Assembly: GCA_013399855.1 (NCBI GenBank)
Contig: VXAY01006167.1
Coordinates: forward strand, 929,777 to 993,776
Reading direction: 5' to 3'
DNA length: 64,000 nucleotides
DNA from: Oxyruncus cristatus
Taxonomy: Eukaryota; Chordata; Aves; Passeriformes; Cotingidae
In this document: positions 1 to 12,960 of the stretch, piece by piece
How the letters are laid out: each line of letters opens with the position of its first letter
Position numbering within the stretch: position 1 is the stretch's first letter
Made by a program: the position numbers and the translations under genes
Notes under the pieces: model-generated
The model's database searches: none
Seen by the model: the letters and a program-made list of their open reading frames with translations, nothing else
What the model was told of the DNA's origin: nothing

Positions 1-2995
1 ATCGAAAGTAGTCTATTGAATTTTTTTCTTATTTAATGTGTTTTTTTTTTCTGTAAAGTTCAACTTTTAGTAAGTAGTTTAATTTTTTACATGGTCAGAG
101 TTGTCAAATCACAATATATAGCAGCCTTGTGTAAGACAGCTAGTAAAAGAAAAAGTATTCTGAAATACAGTGAAGTGGTCTTTGAGTAGAGAACAAATGT
201 CTACTGTAAGGTTATTTATGCAAAGAGTTTTTCTATAGCTGATTGTACAGCACTTTCTTTGGGTCATCAATTTATCAGTATGTTTTTTTTCAAAGTGTGC
301 TTTGTCATGTTCAGTGCTTTATTTTAGGGGTTGCATTTACAGTTATGAGAGGACTCTTTCTTTCCTTCCCAAAGCTACTTTATGTATAACAAAGTGGTAT
401 TGCTTAGTATATGAAGTGGAAGGCTGGCATAGCTGCCATTGGTGAACAGTGTGCCAAGGAGACACAAAAGTTAAGAAAGCCTGAGCTTTGAATGTTGTGT
501 GGAGTGGTGTCCTGGGATGGCTTCGGATAAATTCCAGGACGTTAAGTTGATTTTTTTTTTTTTTTCCTTAAGCAGGATTTCCCTGATCATAAAAGGATAT
601 AGAGCAGAAAATGTTACCTGGTGATTTGTAAACCCTACATATTGTGAGAGACTTTGTGGGCAAAGATAATACTTTATATTCCAAGCAATTTTTTGCCCAT
701 TCAGCAGACTAAGTTAAAAATATAAATATTTTTATAAGCTTCTTTTTATACACTTAAACTACATTTCTTTAGCATTGCCTGCCTGTTGCAGGTGGCAGGG
801 AATATACTGCTATTAAAATATACACTGTATAATTACCACTATATTAGCTTATTTTATGGTAGCAACCCGGGTGCTCAAATGAATGTCACATCTTGTTGGG
901 AAACACTGTTCCTCAAACTATGTGGAACAATTGCTTCTGGATGGATAATTGTAATGGCAAAATATAATTTATTTTTATTCCATTGTTCTGAATAACACTT
1001 CGGTTAGGAAATCTTGACAATATGTGACATTACAAAACAGAGGAGTAGTAACAAAATTTGGAGTTTTGTCTTTCATTAGTTATCTTTAGCAATCGTCCCT
1101 AATCTGGTAGGTTTTGGAGTATTGAGAGTTTAAAGGAGATTTGCGTTAAATATTTTTCTCTCTACAAGTTTACTAGAAACAGATGTTTATTCATAATAAT
1201 AAGGATTGATTTAAGTAATGTGACTGGTTTTCAGAGCTTTTCAGATCGCTTTGAGCTTTGCTGAGGATCTTTGATTTTAGAAGTTCTTATGTGGTACTGT
1301 CAAGACATTCTGCTTTATTACCTGTAGCTGTTTTGCACCTGCACAACTACCAGTAGGTTCTCTGTATGATTTCAGAGCAGCTGACAGTCACTAAAGGACA
1401 AATACTAAGTATCAGCGGTGGTTTTGGTTTCCCGTTAATTAGCAGAAGCAGTACCTAATTGGGGTGCTTAGGCAACGTTCTCAGTGGTGGGTTTGGTCTC
1501 TGAACACGCTGACAGGGAATGGGTGCTCAGTTATCCAGATGGAGACCTGAGCTATGTACTCATAGCCCTGGGCTATGTCCTTCTAGAGTTGAGACTAACA
1601 CTGTGGGGAGAGCAGTTGTGTGACCTGAGATAAACACTGGGAGCCTGGACAGAGACCCAGGAGTGAATAAACTGTCTTAGTTGTTTAAGCAAGGCCTTTG
1701 CCAACGATCCTAAGCACACCCCTCAAGGAAAACTTGCTCAGCTGATCTTAGTTCCTTGCTCACTAATGTTTTTGCTCTCCAAGTGTCAGTGTTCAGTCAA
1801 GTAAGTGCATGTACTTCCTATTATACCCACACTGACGCTTCTGTGGTCCCTCAGCATTATTGGAAGTCAGACATTTTTTCCATGCAGCTTTTTCCTAAAT
1901 TTTGTTTCCCAATTCCTTTCAACTGTCCAGAAAGAAATCTGACTGTTCTTCCATGCTAGCCATGGGATGAAGAGACTTCGTTGAGCAACATGTTGGATAA
2001 CAAATTCAACACAAAGAAAAGTGCACTGCTGTTACCCACTGATGTCTGGGAACTGAGTTTTTTTAACTTTCTTGAGAGGAAGGAGGAAAATGGTGACAGG
2101 GTTTTTCTAAGACAAACCTCTTCTGCCAGCCTCTTCACTGACTTCTGGGGAAAGTACACTTTATTCTAATATTGTTCCTGAAGTATAATTTGAAATCACA
2201 TTCCAGGGAGCTTGGGCTGCTGTATTTGAGACACTGTAATAAACAATCTCTCTTTGTTTTTCTGTGCTTTTTGGCTATAGCTAGAGAGCTAGGTTTTTTT
2301 ATTGTTGTTAAGTTTATTAAAATTCTTTCTGTATTGTCTTTGTGTCTTATGAATCTATTAAGTTTTTTTCCTTCTGACCTTGCTAATTCACAGAATACTT
2401 AGGCCAAGATAAATATTTTGGTACTAGCCTGTCATTTCATGGAGTTATATGGGGTAGCATAATGAATCAGTTTTCGTTGGCTGCATGTAGTTTTTTCTAA
2501 TGATCCTTTAAAGAAAAAGATATAATTACAATCCATCAGTAGTGATTAGAAGCAGTGTCTTCAGGTATGTAAGAACTGCTGGGTAGCAGATGTTTCAACA
2601 CACATAACCAACCTCGCATAGCAAAGAGGTATTTTTAAAGGGTAAAAATATGTCTTTTCATAGTAGTAGATTACAATATTGTAGATATTTTCAAGCTTCT
2701 TCAGAGTAAGCAGATTAGAAGTTAAGTGAGCTTTCCTCTTGGCACTGAACAAAATTCCCTACTGTCTTTTTTGTACACTTTTTTATACAGTCAAGTTGAC
2801 AAAGATGTTGCTGTTTTTTCTGTTGTCTTCTGCATGTCTTGTCACATGAAAAGTTCCTTTGCATTATTTTAAATTGTATTTCAGAAATGTGGCAATTACA
2901 TAAAGTTATTGGTGTCTAGCTTTTTTCCTCATTACTCTCTCCAGCTTTCTGAGAAGGGGAGGGGAAGGTGCTGATCTCTTTTTTTCTGGCATCTA

Positions 2996-3168
2996 GGGTC
3001 AGGAAGTGGCTCAAAGCTGCATCCCTCAGGGGAGGTTTGGACTTGACATGAGGAAATATTTCTTAACCAAGAGGGTGCTCATGCCCTGTAGCAGGTCTCC
3101 TACAGTGGTGGTCAGTGACCGGAGCTGGTCAGTGTTGAAGAAGCATTTGGACAACACCATTATTAACA
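2996..3168 (+). mobile_element. CR1-type LINE fragment (old, 3' region)
   Basis: The run from GGTTTGGACTTGACATGAGG through AAATATTTCTTAACCAAGAG, GTGGTGGTCAGTGACCGGAG and GAAGAAGCATTTGGACAACA follows the familiar CR1 3' segment (…gttggacattaggaaaaatttctt…, …tggtggagtcacc…). It is diverged and lacks the terminal octamer repeats. Edges are approximate. Confidence 0.8.
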
Positions 3169-5965
3169 TGTTTTTAAAAATTGCCTCCATTCATTTTATT
3201 ATGACATTTAAATAAGTGGTAAAATGTATCTATGTGGTTTTTTATGCTAAGAGTTTATTTTATTAAAAATAGTTGCCTTTAAAAAGAATAATTTTCTCTG
3301 CATATTTTTACTTCGTTTTGAGTGTTTTTACTTGGTCTTCTGCAGTTAGAATTGCAGTCTCCTTCTGAGATGGCCAGATGTGGGCTGACTTTGAGCCAAA
3401 AGCCATGTAGCCATTCTCGTGCATTTGTAGTGTGTTGTATGTGCATTCAGTCCACTGCTGTCAGAATGCTTCAAACCTATTGCACATGCTAGGTGATAGA
3501 CTCATGCACAATAAATTCGGTGTTTTCAACATCTTTTGCCAAAGGCTGATCACTCTGCAGTGAGTGCACTTGGAGTATGTTTGATGTTGTCATCGAAATA
3601 TTAAACATACTGATCATCTCTGTGCCCTCTGGCCACAAAGGATTCTGGGATTCACAACATGCCACTGTTTTTCAGGGAAATGCTAAGAATCACCAGCAGG
3701 CTCAGATTTGGTTTAAAATGTTGTTAATATTTTCATTAAGGGTGTAGAACATGGCATCTTCTGATTTTACAGTTGCCAAGAACTTTCAGTAATATAATCT
3801 TGCTTTCATTTCCTTATAACTCTGTCAAGCTTTAATTAATACTTCTTGTTAAGATTATTTGCAAGAATTACTTTAGGAAAACATGTTATTTATGACAGGT
3901 TTAGAAACCAGAAAAACCTTTTATTATTGAAAAGTTTTGGAGGCCTTGATGCCTTAGTGTGGTAGATACTTTGCCTTGGGTCACCTTTTTTGATAAAAAT
4001 TAAATTTTGTGCTTGGTTCTAGTGGGTTTTGTGGAAACCCGCTTGATTTTTGCTGGTTAGGTATTGCAGGCCTGTTCTATATTATATCTCAGACTGATTT
4101 CATGCCTTTTTTTTCCCTTTCTGCTGAGTCTGCTGTGATCCTAGGCATCAGAAACGAGGAAGGGAAACCTCTGTCTCTTTTGCTTCATATATTAATGCCG
4201 CCTTCTGCTGTTGATAGAGGTTTTACTCCCTTCGATCCATTTAATTGTGCATGTTACAGCCTCGTAGAACAATCATGACATAAGAGTTAATTTGCCAAAA
4301 AATCATGCCTGTGCCTCAGTTAGGACATAGACTAGCTTTTGCAAGTATGTGCAAAACTGTATCTGGGCCATTCCCTTCCAAGGAAAACCACTTTGTCACT
4401 CTTTACCATTTGTATAATTTCTACTGTATAAGTACTGTGTACCTTTAAAAAAACAAACCGAACCCGTGGCCCCAAAGAGCTTTTAATGTCATGATGTAAA
4501 CAGTTGAAGAGAAATGCAGTAGAATAATACATTATTGCATTCGGGATAAAAAGTGGTTGGTCAGTGAATTTACTACCGTGGCATTATCCGGATTCTTGTG
4601 TGTGATGGCAGAGGCAAGTTTGTTATTTAGGAAAGATTGGAAGGAAGATAATGCAGTAACAGGGAATGGTCATTCATTTAATGAGGAGATATCCCCCTAG
4701 AATTTGCAAAAATCTTGTTTACATGAAGATTGTCATCAGGAGTCAATGTCTCTATGTGCTGGCTTGTGTTTCTGAAAGTAATATTTTCTCCTCCATGGGG
4801 ATTATTATGTTTGAGTAGCTTTAAATAGATTCCTTGGATGCTTCAAAATGTTTGTTGTTCATATCATGATTGCCTGTTCCGAAATGTAAATCCTATTAAT
4901 TCTGTAATGTGAAATAAAATCCATATTTTTTGAAAATCCAGACAATTGTTGGTTTAGGATGTTGTCCTCTCTTTTAGTGTTTTCAGAGGTACCTAAGCAT
5001 TGTCCAGGAGATAACTTGCCAGATGTATTGACGCTGTTGCCAAAATGTCTCACGGCATGACCAGATTACCTTTTTGTCTCCATCAAACCTAGTCTAGTAA
5101 TGTTCCTTTTTTATAAAGTCTTTTTGACTGTACATGGGTTGTTGTAGCTTACTGTGTTGGAAATAAGATTACAAAATGTATGTGAATGCTTATTTTGCAT
5201 GCCTGACTAAGAATTCTACAGACAATAAGACTCCACTAATCTCTTAGCTTTGGCAGTTTAAAGAACCAGAAAGGTTTGTTTCACAAAGGTTGTATTTTTT
5301 TTAATTCAGCAGAAAGAAAACTCCAATTTTTGGTCACATTTGCTCTATATAATTTGGTCTTATTATTCCTTTTTATTTTCCTACTTGAATATTTGCATTT
5401 GTGCTGTTTAAATCCTTGAATGACAGCCAGTCTGTTTAATTTTGTATTGTTATGGGGAAAAAAATGCCTTTTGTTTTTGTTTGAAATAAAAGTTTAATAG
5501 AAAGGAGCCAAAGCAGAAATGTATACAATTAAAAATAGTACTTCATCTTCGACCTTAGACTGTAGTTTCAGCTATCCTTTAAGCACCCATTGTAACGAAA
5601 AGGAGCATTTTTTGGCCATCTCTATCTCCCTCTTTCCTTCCCCCTCTCCTCTTTTTTTTGTGTTTTTCATCCTTTGCTGAGGCCACTTGCTTTCTTGCTG
5701 AGGGAGTGTTCCTTGTATGAAGCAGGCTGGTGGACTCATCTGGGGTAAAACTGAATGCATTTTTTAAAAACCTGAAGGGGTGACATTATTAACTGAGAAA
5801 AGTTGAATCTTCCCAGACGCTGACATTATAGAGGTACAGTTCTGCAATGTCCCGACGGAACTAGACCTTTGTGATCTGCCCAAGCTCTTCTCTCATCACT
5901 GAGCTACTTTTTCCTATGCCACTTTATGTAGCTTGTGGGATAAAAAATGGCCCTACAAACCTTAA

Positions 5966-6032
5966 TGTAATACTGGACATGTAATATTTTATGTAATACT
6001 GGACATGTAATACTTTATGTAATACTGGACAT
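5966..6032. repeat. 26-bp tandem repeat, about 2.6 copies
   Basis: TGTAATACTGGACATGTAAT plus ATTTTA (5966-5991) is repeated with one change (ACTTTA) at 5992-6017, then partly at 6018-6032. Each unit also holds an internal TGTAATA echo. Confidence 0.95.
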
Positions 6033-9000
6033 ACTGGGGTGCCTTCTCTCCTCCTCCAAAGGCAGGAGATACCTTAACTGGGAAGGGGAGAAGAGAGAGT
6101 TGCAACACGCTCTTGTCTTCGTGCTTACTACTAGAATGTTTGGCTGAGTTGTGGCTTCTTGAGAAGAGCTCATGAATCTGATGTTTGCTTTATTTTTATT
6201 TTTTTAGAATTTGTTTATTTTAAACAAGAGTAATGTATCTTATGCTCTTTCCATGCTTATTCAGTGGAACAGCAGCAGAGGAAAGCTGGATGGCATTGTT
6301 AATTTTATTTATAAATTAATTTTTGTAAAGTTTGCATTATTTGAAATGGAGTGTTAAATATGAGGTTCAGTAGTACCACAGCCATTAGTTCAAGACTTTA
6401 CCAGGCAGATAAAGTTGGGTTTGTGTATATTTAGTCTTGAGTTTAAAAACAGTTAAATTTAAACTTGGTCTATCTTTTTAATCGATCTTATTTTCAGGAA
6501 AATTTGTATCTTTAAATTGGTTTGAAAATAAAAATTTGGTTTTATGCAGCTTCTTAACCATGGGTCTACTGGATTTTTTTTTAGCATTTTTTTCACTTGT
6601 AAATATTGGTTCAACTACGGGAACTTGTTGTGTTTCTTTGGTAATACATATTTTGCTCATGTATTTACTGCTGATTTTTTTAAAACCTGGATTGGAAATA
6701 TTTTCAAAACATTATGAGAGTACTAATCATGCTCAACCCTGCATGCTATACTGCAAGCAGCTATTTGGAGCTTTCCGTAGCTCCTGTGAAAATATCATGA
6801 GCAATTTCTGCTGTGGAACAGATGTGGTGACCAGAATCCAAATTGTTTATTTAGCAAATCTGACCCACTGTGTTGCACCAGACATCTGCCAAGTACAGTA
6901 TAGGTCATCTTTAGTGTGTCCAAAGGTAATTTATCATAATGCAGCATTGATTTCTTTTATAATTTCGTAAGTAGTCTGCTCCTGGATATTTTGGCCTCCT
7001 GTAGGAGCAAGTGTAAACCATTCTGTGCCACTGAAAGATCCCACTCACATGACTACTCAAGATAATACTTTCTGCTAACTGTTTTCTTTCTTTGCTGTGG
7101 GGATGTGAAGGAGAACACTCCTTTCTTGGAGCATAGGAGTTGTAACAGAACTAGAACCTCTCAGAATGAAGTTTGCCCACTATCTTGCTGCGTTTTGATT
7201 TATGGGCTAAATTAGTCCGATGCCCCATTGCCCCTTTCTCCTGCAAGGTGACCAATGTGCCAGCTGCTTCTTAAAATGAACAGCACTGCTGGATATCTCA
7301 ACACATATAAAGTTTCTAGGCCTTAAGTGAAACTAGCAAAGGCTATGTTCAGAACAAATTGCAGTGGATTCTTAAGCTCATAATGTGGTGAAAGCTGAGA
7401 AACTCCCTAGCATGGGACGTAGTGGAAGTTTGCCCATTTGGAAGAAGAATCCCTTTTCTTTAAATAATAAGTCTTACAGAGAGTTCTGCAATTTGCTGAG
7501 TATTCAGCAAATAACTTTATGCTGCCTGTGTTTGTAGTCTCCAGTAAGCATCCTGTGGGAGAAGACACTAGGCTAAACTGATGAGTGGTCTTACTCGTGA
7601 CTGTTTTTAAGCTGTATTTCAGCAGGCAACTAATTTCCCCCAGTTTACTTTAGGTAAAGTGTGCCTTATAATTTTAATATTGCTCTCTATCACCTCTTGT
7701 AATGAGAGCTTACCTTACGTGCCTAGTTTGGGTTTTGCAGTATTGGTGGTCTTGCTGGTGTCTTGTGCAGTACCATTGTGACTCAAGGCCGTGTCATCTC
7801 CATATCTAATACTAATGTAAGATTGCAACTTTTAAGACTGTTATAATAGCAAACTAAGAGCTGTTTTGATCTGAGATAACTTGCTTCTAAAGACCTTTAA
7901 AAGTGTTATGTGGTTAAGTGAAAAAGGTGCAGTTTACAGAAGCAAGAGACTTCAACGTCAAGCAGCTGAACTCACAGCGTATCTCAAGTGTAAACAAGTG
8001 TAAGTTATGAAAAAAAATTGTCTAGTCTTTCATTCTGTATTCGGTGAAGTCATAGTGAGAGCAAAACTGAGTGGTGACGAGCCCACTTGTGATAAGGAGA
8101 ATACTAAGTGTATCTTATAAAGATTAAATTTTCATACTTGGTCCCAGAGATTTGATGGATATCTCTCATGGTTAACCGTTGCCTTCTCTGGAGTATTTCC
8201 GACCATGTGAAGACAAAAGTCAATATGTGTTAAAGTATTTGGATGTCAGCTTTAGACATAATGCTACAGTGATTGTGATTGCTCCTGAAATAACAGGTCA
8301 GGACTAGGTAGAAGAAACCACTACTTGCATGCTTCCCTAGAATTATTCATAGCATTTAATATGAAATCAGGCTGGTTGATCAACACTTCTTTTAAACAAA
8401 GTGTATTCTGTAGCTCTGGTAGCCTTCTGAGGGAAGAGTGTTATATTGTATGAACCCTTTAGTGGCTCTTTTCATTAGACAAGACATGGCTGCAGTTTTT
8501 CTTGTCTTTAAACCCTCTTACATGAAAAAGTGCCTGATGTTCAAGAACTGGATTTTATTATTAAGAGCTACAGAAATGATGACTTTGGTGCAATTTGCAC
8601 TGATACATCTTAGGGAGCTCTGGGGCCTCTCTAGTCTAAAATCAAAGGAAACGGGTCTTAAAATGCACTTTTGAAGAGTTTTGTAGAACTTGCTAAGTTC
8701 AAATGTTAGAGAGATGGCTTTTATGCAGTTTGGTTATATGTGGAAATAGATTAGGAGCAATCATGATGAATGATACAGATTTTTTTTTTTTTTTTGCTGC
8801 AATATCGCCGCATGAAAATAAAATCTGTGATTTGTACAGATATGTGGAACTCCTGATGTGCACACCAGGGTGTCTTGATTGCTTAAATATATGCCTTTTC
8901 AATGCTGTGTACGTTGTTCAAAAGTACTGAAATCTGAAATTCAAATATTGCATGTAAGTGAGGTGTAAGAGCTGTCAGTCAGGGTTCAGAATACTCCAGA

Positions 9001-9171
9001 ACCGGTGGGAAGATACCTGTGAGGACCAGTTGTTTCTGCTGTAATTTAGGGTAACTGTATTTGTGACCTGTTCATGGTTTGTTTTCATGTATGGGCCCAA
9101 TGCCCCAAAGCAAAAAGGAAAAAAAATAATGTTCTTATACCTAGTTTATTTGTAAACCAGGTCAGATACCC

Positions 9172-9588
9172 TTGATTAGCTCTCAGCTGGAGCATAATTT
9201 AAATCCTGACAGATTGAACCTAAACAGCATGCTTTTTTCAGATCAGCCAGAAGATAGGGAGAGAAAAATAAAAGCTATTTCCAGTTCACAAGCGGTACAA
9301 CAGTGCCGAATAAATCTGCAACTGTTAATGAATAGCTATTTCAAATATTTACAGGAGGCAAAAGAAAAGAAGATTGGCATCCAAGGCAGCTGTGCCCAGG
9401 GAGAGCTATTAAAAATAAATGTGATAAATGATGTTCAAGTGCTCGTAGAGCTGTCAAATATCAGAGGTGCTCAAAAGTGGAAAGTGTTTATGGCCATGCT
9501 GCTAGGCATTCTGGACAGGGATATTTTTTCTCAAATTTTTTGCAAAACTAACTTAGCAGATGAAAAGGCGAGAGAGAATCTAATGTAA
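9172..9588 (+). other. Unexplained 138-codon open frame with AATAAA and A-run downstream
   Basis: An uninterrupted frame of 138 codons in AT-rich DNA. The predicted peptide is balanced, polar and partly helical (segments such as YFKYLQEAKEKKIGIQG and VLVELSNIRGAQKWKVF). It is not the Phe/Leu/Ser-rich peptide that chance frames give here. An AATAAA lies at 9658-9663 and an A16 run at 9722-9737. It could be a retrocopy remnant, a domesticated fragment, a conserved noncoding element read by chance, or simply noise. The C-terminal third loosely recalls the spacing of a BEN domain, but I would not call it. No splice or promoter evidence is visible. Confidence 0.25.
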
Positions 9589-12500
9589 AATATTCAAGAA
9601 CTGTGAACTTTTTGCTACATTAAAATACACAAGTTCTTATTTGCTTTGTACATTAGAAATAAAATTCTTTTATACATTTAATTACTTCCACACAGAACTA
9701 ATTTCTTTAGTCTTGATTCCTAAAAAAAAAAAAAAAAGTGATTTGAGTTTATGCTTGTAACAAAACCCATTACTTATTTTTATGACTCTTTCAGTCTCCA
9801 GTATTAGTGGATGATAGTGTTGAAGGTCTATTAGTTTTGCATTGATTTTGTACACAACCTGAAAAATTGTATATGCATAGTAAACTGTGAACTTCACGTG
9901 CTTCTGTACACATAGATATTTTTTTTTCCCAGGTTGTCTAGAAAGTATTTTTGTATCAATTTTTAGTTCTGAGTTTAATGTATGTCAGTCATCTGGAAGC
10001 TTTTTAGGAGAGACATTTTATTTTTTTATTTCACTGTGAAACTAGTTTATCAGAAGCTGTCATGCTGGTGACAAAAAATTGATGCCTTATGTGCTGGAGA
10101 TATACCAAGTCGAAAGGACATCAAAAACATATTACTTATAGGATGCTCTAGTACAAATCATGGGGGTGGGAGGGAAGGTTGTGTATGAATATTGCTTTCT
10201 TTCCTCTTGCAATTTATTCTTTCTCTTTCAAAAATGAATTAGAAAAAAAAAATGATGCTAAAAAACTGATTAGAAAACTGATGCTCAAATACCTTGTCTT
10301 AGAAATAAGTTCAGGTCCTGTGTTTGAGGGGTAAGCAAACACGGAGTACCTGTAACAAATGTATTTTCACTGAAACACTGGAGCAGACCCTTGTGTTCCA
10401 GTTACATGGGTTGCACTGAAATTCACTGTGAAATGGATGTTAGCTCATCTGTCTGGGTCTGTTGTGGAGAACAGGCTAAATAGCGTCAGTTTCTCAAATT
10501 ACGTGTTTGCTGATGTCGCAAGGAAGAGGAAGAAAACATTTGAAAGCATTTCTTTCCTTAACCTGAACGTGTCCTTCTTGTTATGAAAATGGCTTAATGG
10601 TTTCCTCCCAAAGTAAGTTTTAGCAAAATCTGCCAGATCCATTTCTTATCAAATTGTGGTAAGAACTGAAGTGATGATGGAAAAAAAGGGGCTTCCCCAA
10701 GCCTGAAAGTTTGCCTCTTTTTTCCAGTTTTGATCTTCTTGTGGAATGGCAGATGTTAACCTTTCAATATACCATATCATAACAGCAGAATTTCCTGAAA
10801 TGATTGAACTGTATATTGGTTTCCATTGTACGGAGCTGTTTTATGTCACAAGGTTGATTTAAAAGTTAACACAATCTTAGATACTCAAATAATTGTAGCT
10901 GTCATGACCCAACATGATTTCAACCATTCTAAGTTAAGCATGCCTGTTGCCTGATTTCTTAAATGTATCTCCTGCTAGTTAAATTACTTTTATTGTTTCG
11001 GGGTTATAATGCTGTGTTACACGACATGCAACACCTGAGTCACTTTAGAAAATTAATGTGTACTGCTAAGTGAAATTTTGAGGTTGTGCCATGTAAACCA
11101 GACCTCAGAAATCTGTGAGACTTTTTTTGGTAGATTTTAAATTTGAAATCTGAGTTGTCTGTGTCACCGTTGAAAAGTCCATGTGGTTGGAGTAGGCACT
11201 TCTCCTCTACCTAAGTAACACTGCCCAGCTAGGAGCAAGAAGGGGAATTTTTTCTGCTAAACCTTGTAAATGTCAAGTACATTCAGCAACTGGAAGGGTA
11301 TAGCAGACTTACCTTTTCTTCCTACTTTAGTGCTTTCCAATTTCTGTGAGTAGATTTTTCTGCCGTCCATACAAGGAGAAGCATCTTACTATTCTTGGGT
11401 GCAGAAAGGAGGGAGATTCAAATGGCATGTCTGGACAAAACTTACTCACAACGTAATAAGAGTGATTCCTTTGGGCACGCCTGCTGCAGCTCCCCAATGC
11501 CATACCCTGTACTGAAGGCAGCACAGGATAGTGTTGTCACATCTGCAGTGGGCACACTGCATCTGGCTGAGCTGGCTTCAGTGAAATTACCAAGAGCACT
11601 TGTACAAGAGTAATTATTGTCGTCCTGCACCAGATTTGCTGCTGGGAAGAACACTCTCTATTATTTTTACCATTCCCCAGGACTGTTTCTTTTTCCTTCT
11701 TGGTAAATAAATTAGTACCTGCATCTGCTCATATTTTTTCCCAGGGTGCAACAATGAGACAGAATAATAGTCTTGCAGAAAACCCTCAGTATCCTGAGCA
11801 GAAGCAGAGATGATAATAAAAGTAGCATTAATTTCTCTGTTGCTGTTCGTTCAGAAATCTGTGGGGAGAGTGGTAGCTGAATGGCCCTGAAGATGCAGGG
11901 AGGTGAAACATCAGCTACTCAGCTTTCACTGTTAGGTGGAAAGTTTTTTGCAAACGTAGGCATATAAATTTTCTTTGAGGTTTAATCAACCACATATTAG
12001 TGTTTGCTTATCCATGAGAGTTTGAAGAAGGAGTGTTGTTTTGGTTTTTTTTTTATGCTTTGTTAGAGCATGATGAGTTGTTTTTCTGAAATAGGAGAAA
12101 TAAAACATAATTTATATCTTACATATTAAGTATTGTGTTTGGTCCTTTATATATTCCAAGCAGTAAAGGTGTCATAAAACAAATCACATTTTAACATTTC
12201 TACACTTCTGTTTCAAAATATCTCTTCACAGCAAATACTAAAATGAAAATTCTGTAAGGATTTTCAAATCACTTTCATGCTTGGCTATTACGAACTGCAA
12301 TATCCTTCCCTATAACTTACTTTTTGAAGTACCTAGACAGATATTGTAATGTTAAATTTTCTGTGACATGGGTAATTTTACAGGATACAGGAATTCTATT
12401 TAGATACAGTAAAGTTAGAGCTGTGAAGCTTTTGTTTTCTTTCCTATCCCCTCTGAACTCTTGCTTAATAAAGGTTTGTGCTCCATTGTTACATATATTT

Positions 12501-12639
12501 TAATGCATTTAAAAATGTTTAATTATTTTATTTGCATATTGGGCTTGCATAGTCTCCTTAAGCTAATTGTTGCATTTCTCCAGCTGTTCCTAAATAGCCA
12601 TTGTGCTGATCAAGCACTTACTTCAGTATGTCCTTGATA

Positions 12640-12960
12640 AAATTAATGAAAGCATCTGTAGAAGCAGCGACAGCAGCTGCAGTGCCTTATGGAAGCCAAC
12701 TTCTGCTTAACATTCTGATAAAATAAATAGTTTTGTACTTGTGCTGGAAGCTAATGCTGGCTGGCTTACTTGCAGCATAAAAAGAGTTGCACCTGCCACA
12801 GCTAGACCAAGCACTGAGGCTTGCTGATTACATGTTCTTGTTAGTGTCATTGTTATTGGTAAAATGGGAGTGATGTCATCCTTATCAAACCCTACTGGCA
12901 CCCTACAGAGTGACAAATAATTTGCCCACTGCTGTTTATCAGCATGGGCCTTGTTTTAAA
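12640..12960. promoter_or_regulatory. Candidate conserved noncoding element
   Basis: Clean unique sequence with mixed composition, no homopolymers and motif-like words (cagcagctgcag, gtgatgtcatcc, tcattgttattg, ctgtttatcagc). It looks like a developmental enhancer block. Conservation is not visible from one sequence. Confidence 0.3.

Larger units (their letters stand above)
1..8779. other. Intronic stretch, mostly unique AT-rich DNA
   Basis: Apart from a CR1 fragment near 3 kb and a 26-bp tandem repeat near 6 kb, this stretch shows only unique AT-rich sequence with T-runs. A GC-richer patch lies at about 1440-1740, with no open frame or repeat that I recognise. The open frames at 4009-4278 and 6536-6970 are read as chance: their peptides are hydrophobic or Cys-rich with no recognisable motif. 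Confidence 0.6.

Noticed and set aside
3622..3635. Possible reverse CTCF site (GTGCCCTCTGGCC)
   Set aside because: The AGAGGGCAC half matches, but the CCA half reads TGG. Too weak to list.
6536..6970. 144-codon + strand open frame, the longest non-CR1 frame
   Set aside because: Begins in a T-rich stretch giving a Phe/Leu-rich hydrophobic start, has no family motif, no clear promoter or polyadenylation context, and lies inside an intron. Chance is the simplest reading.
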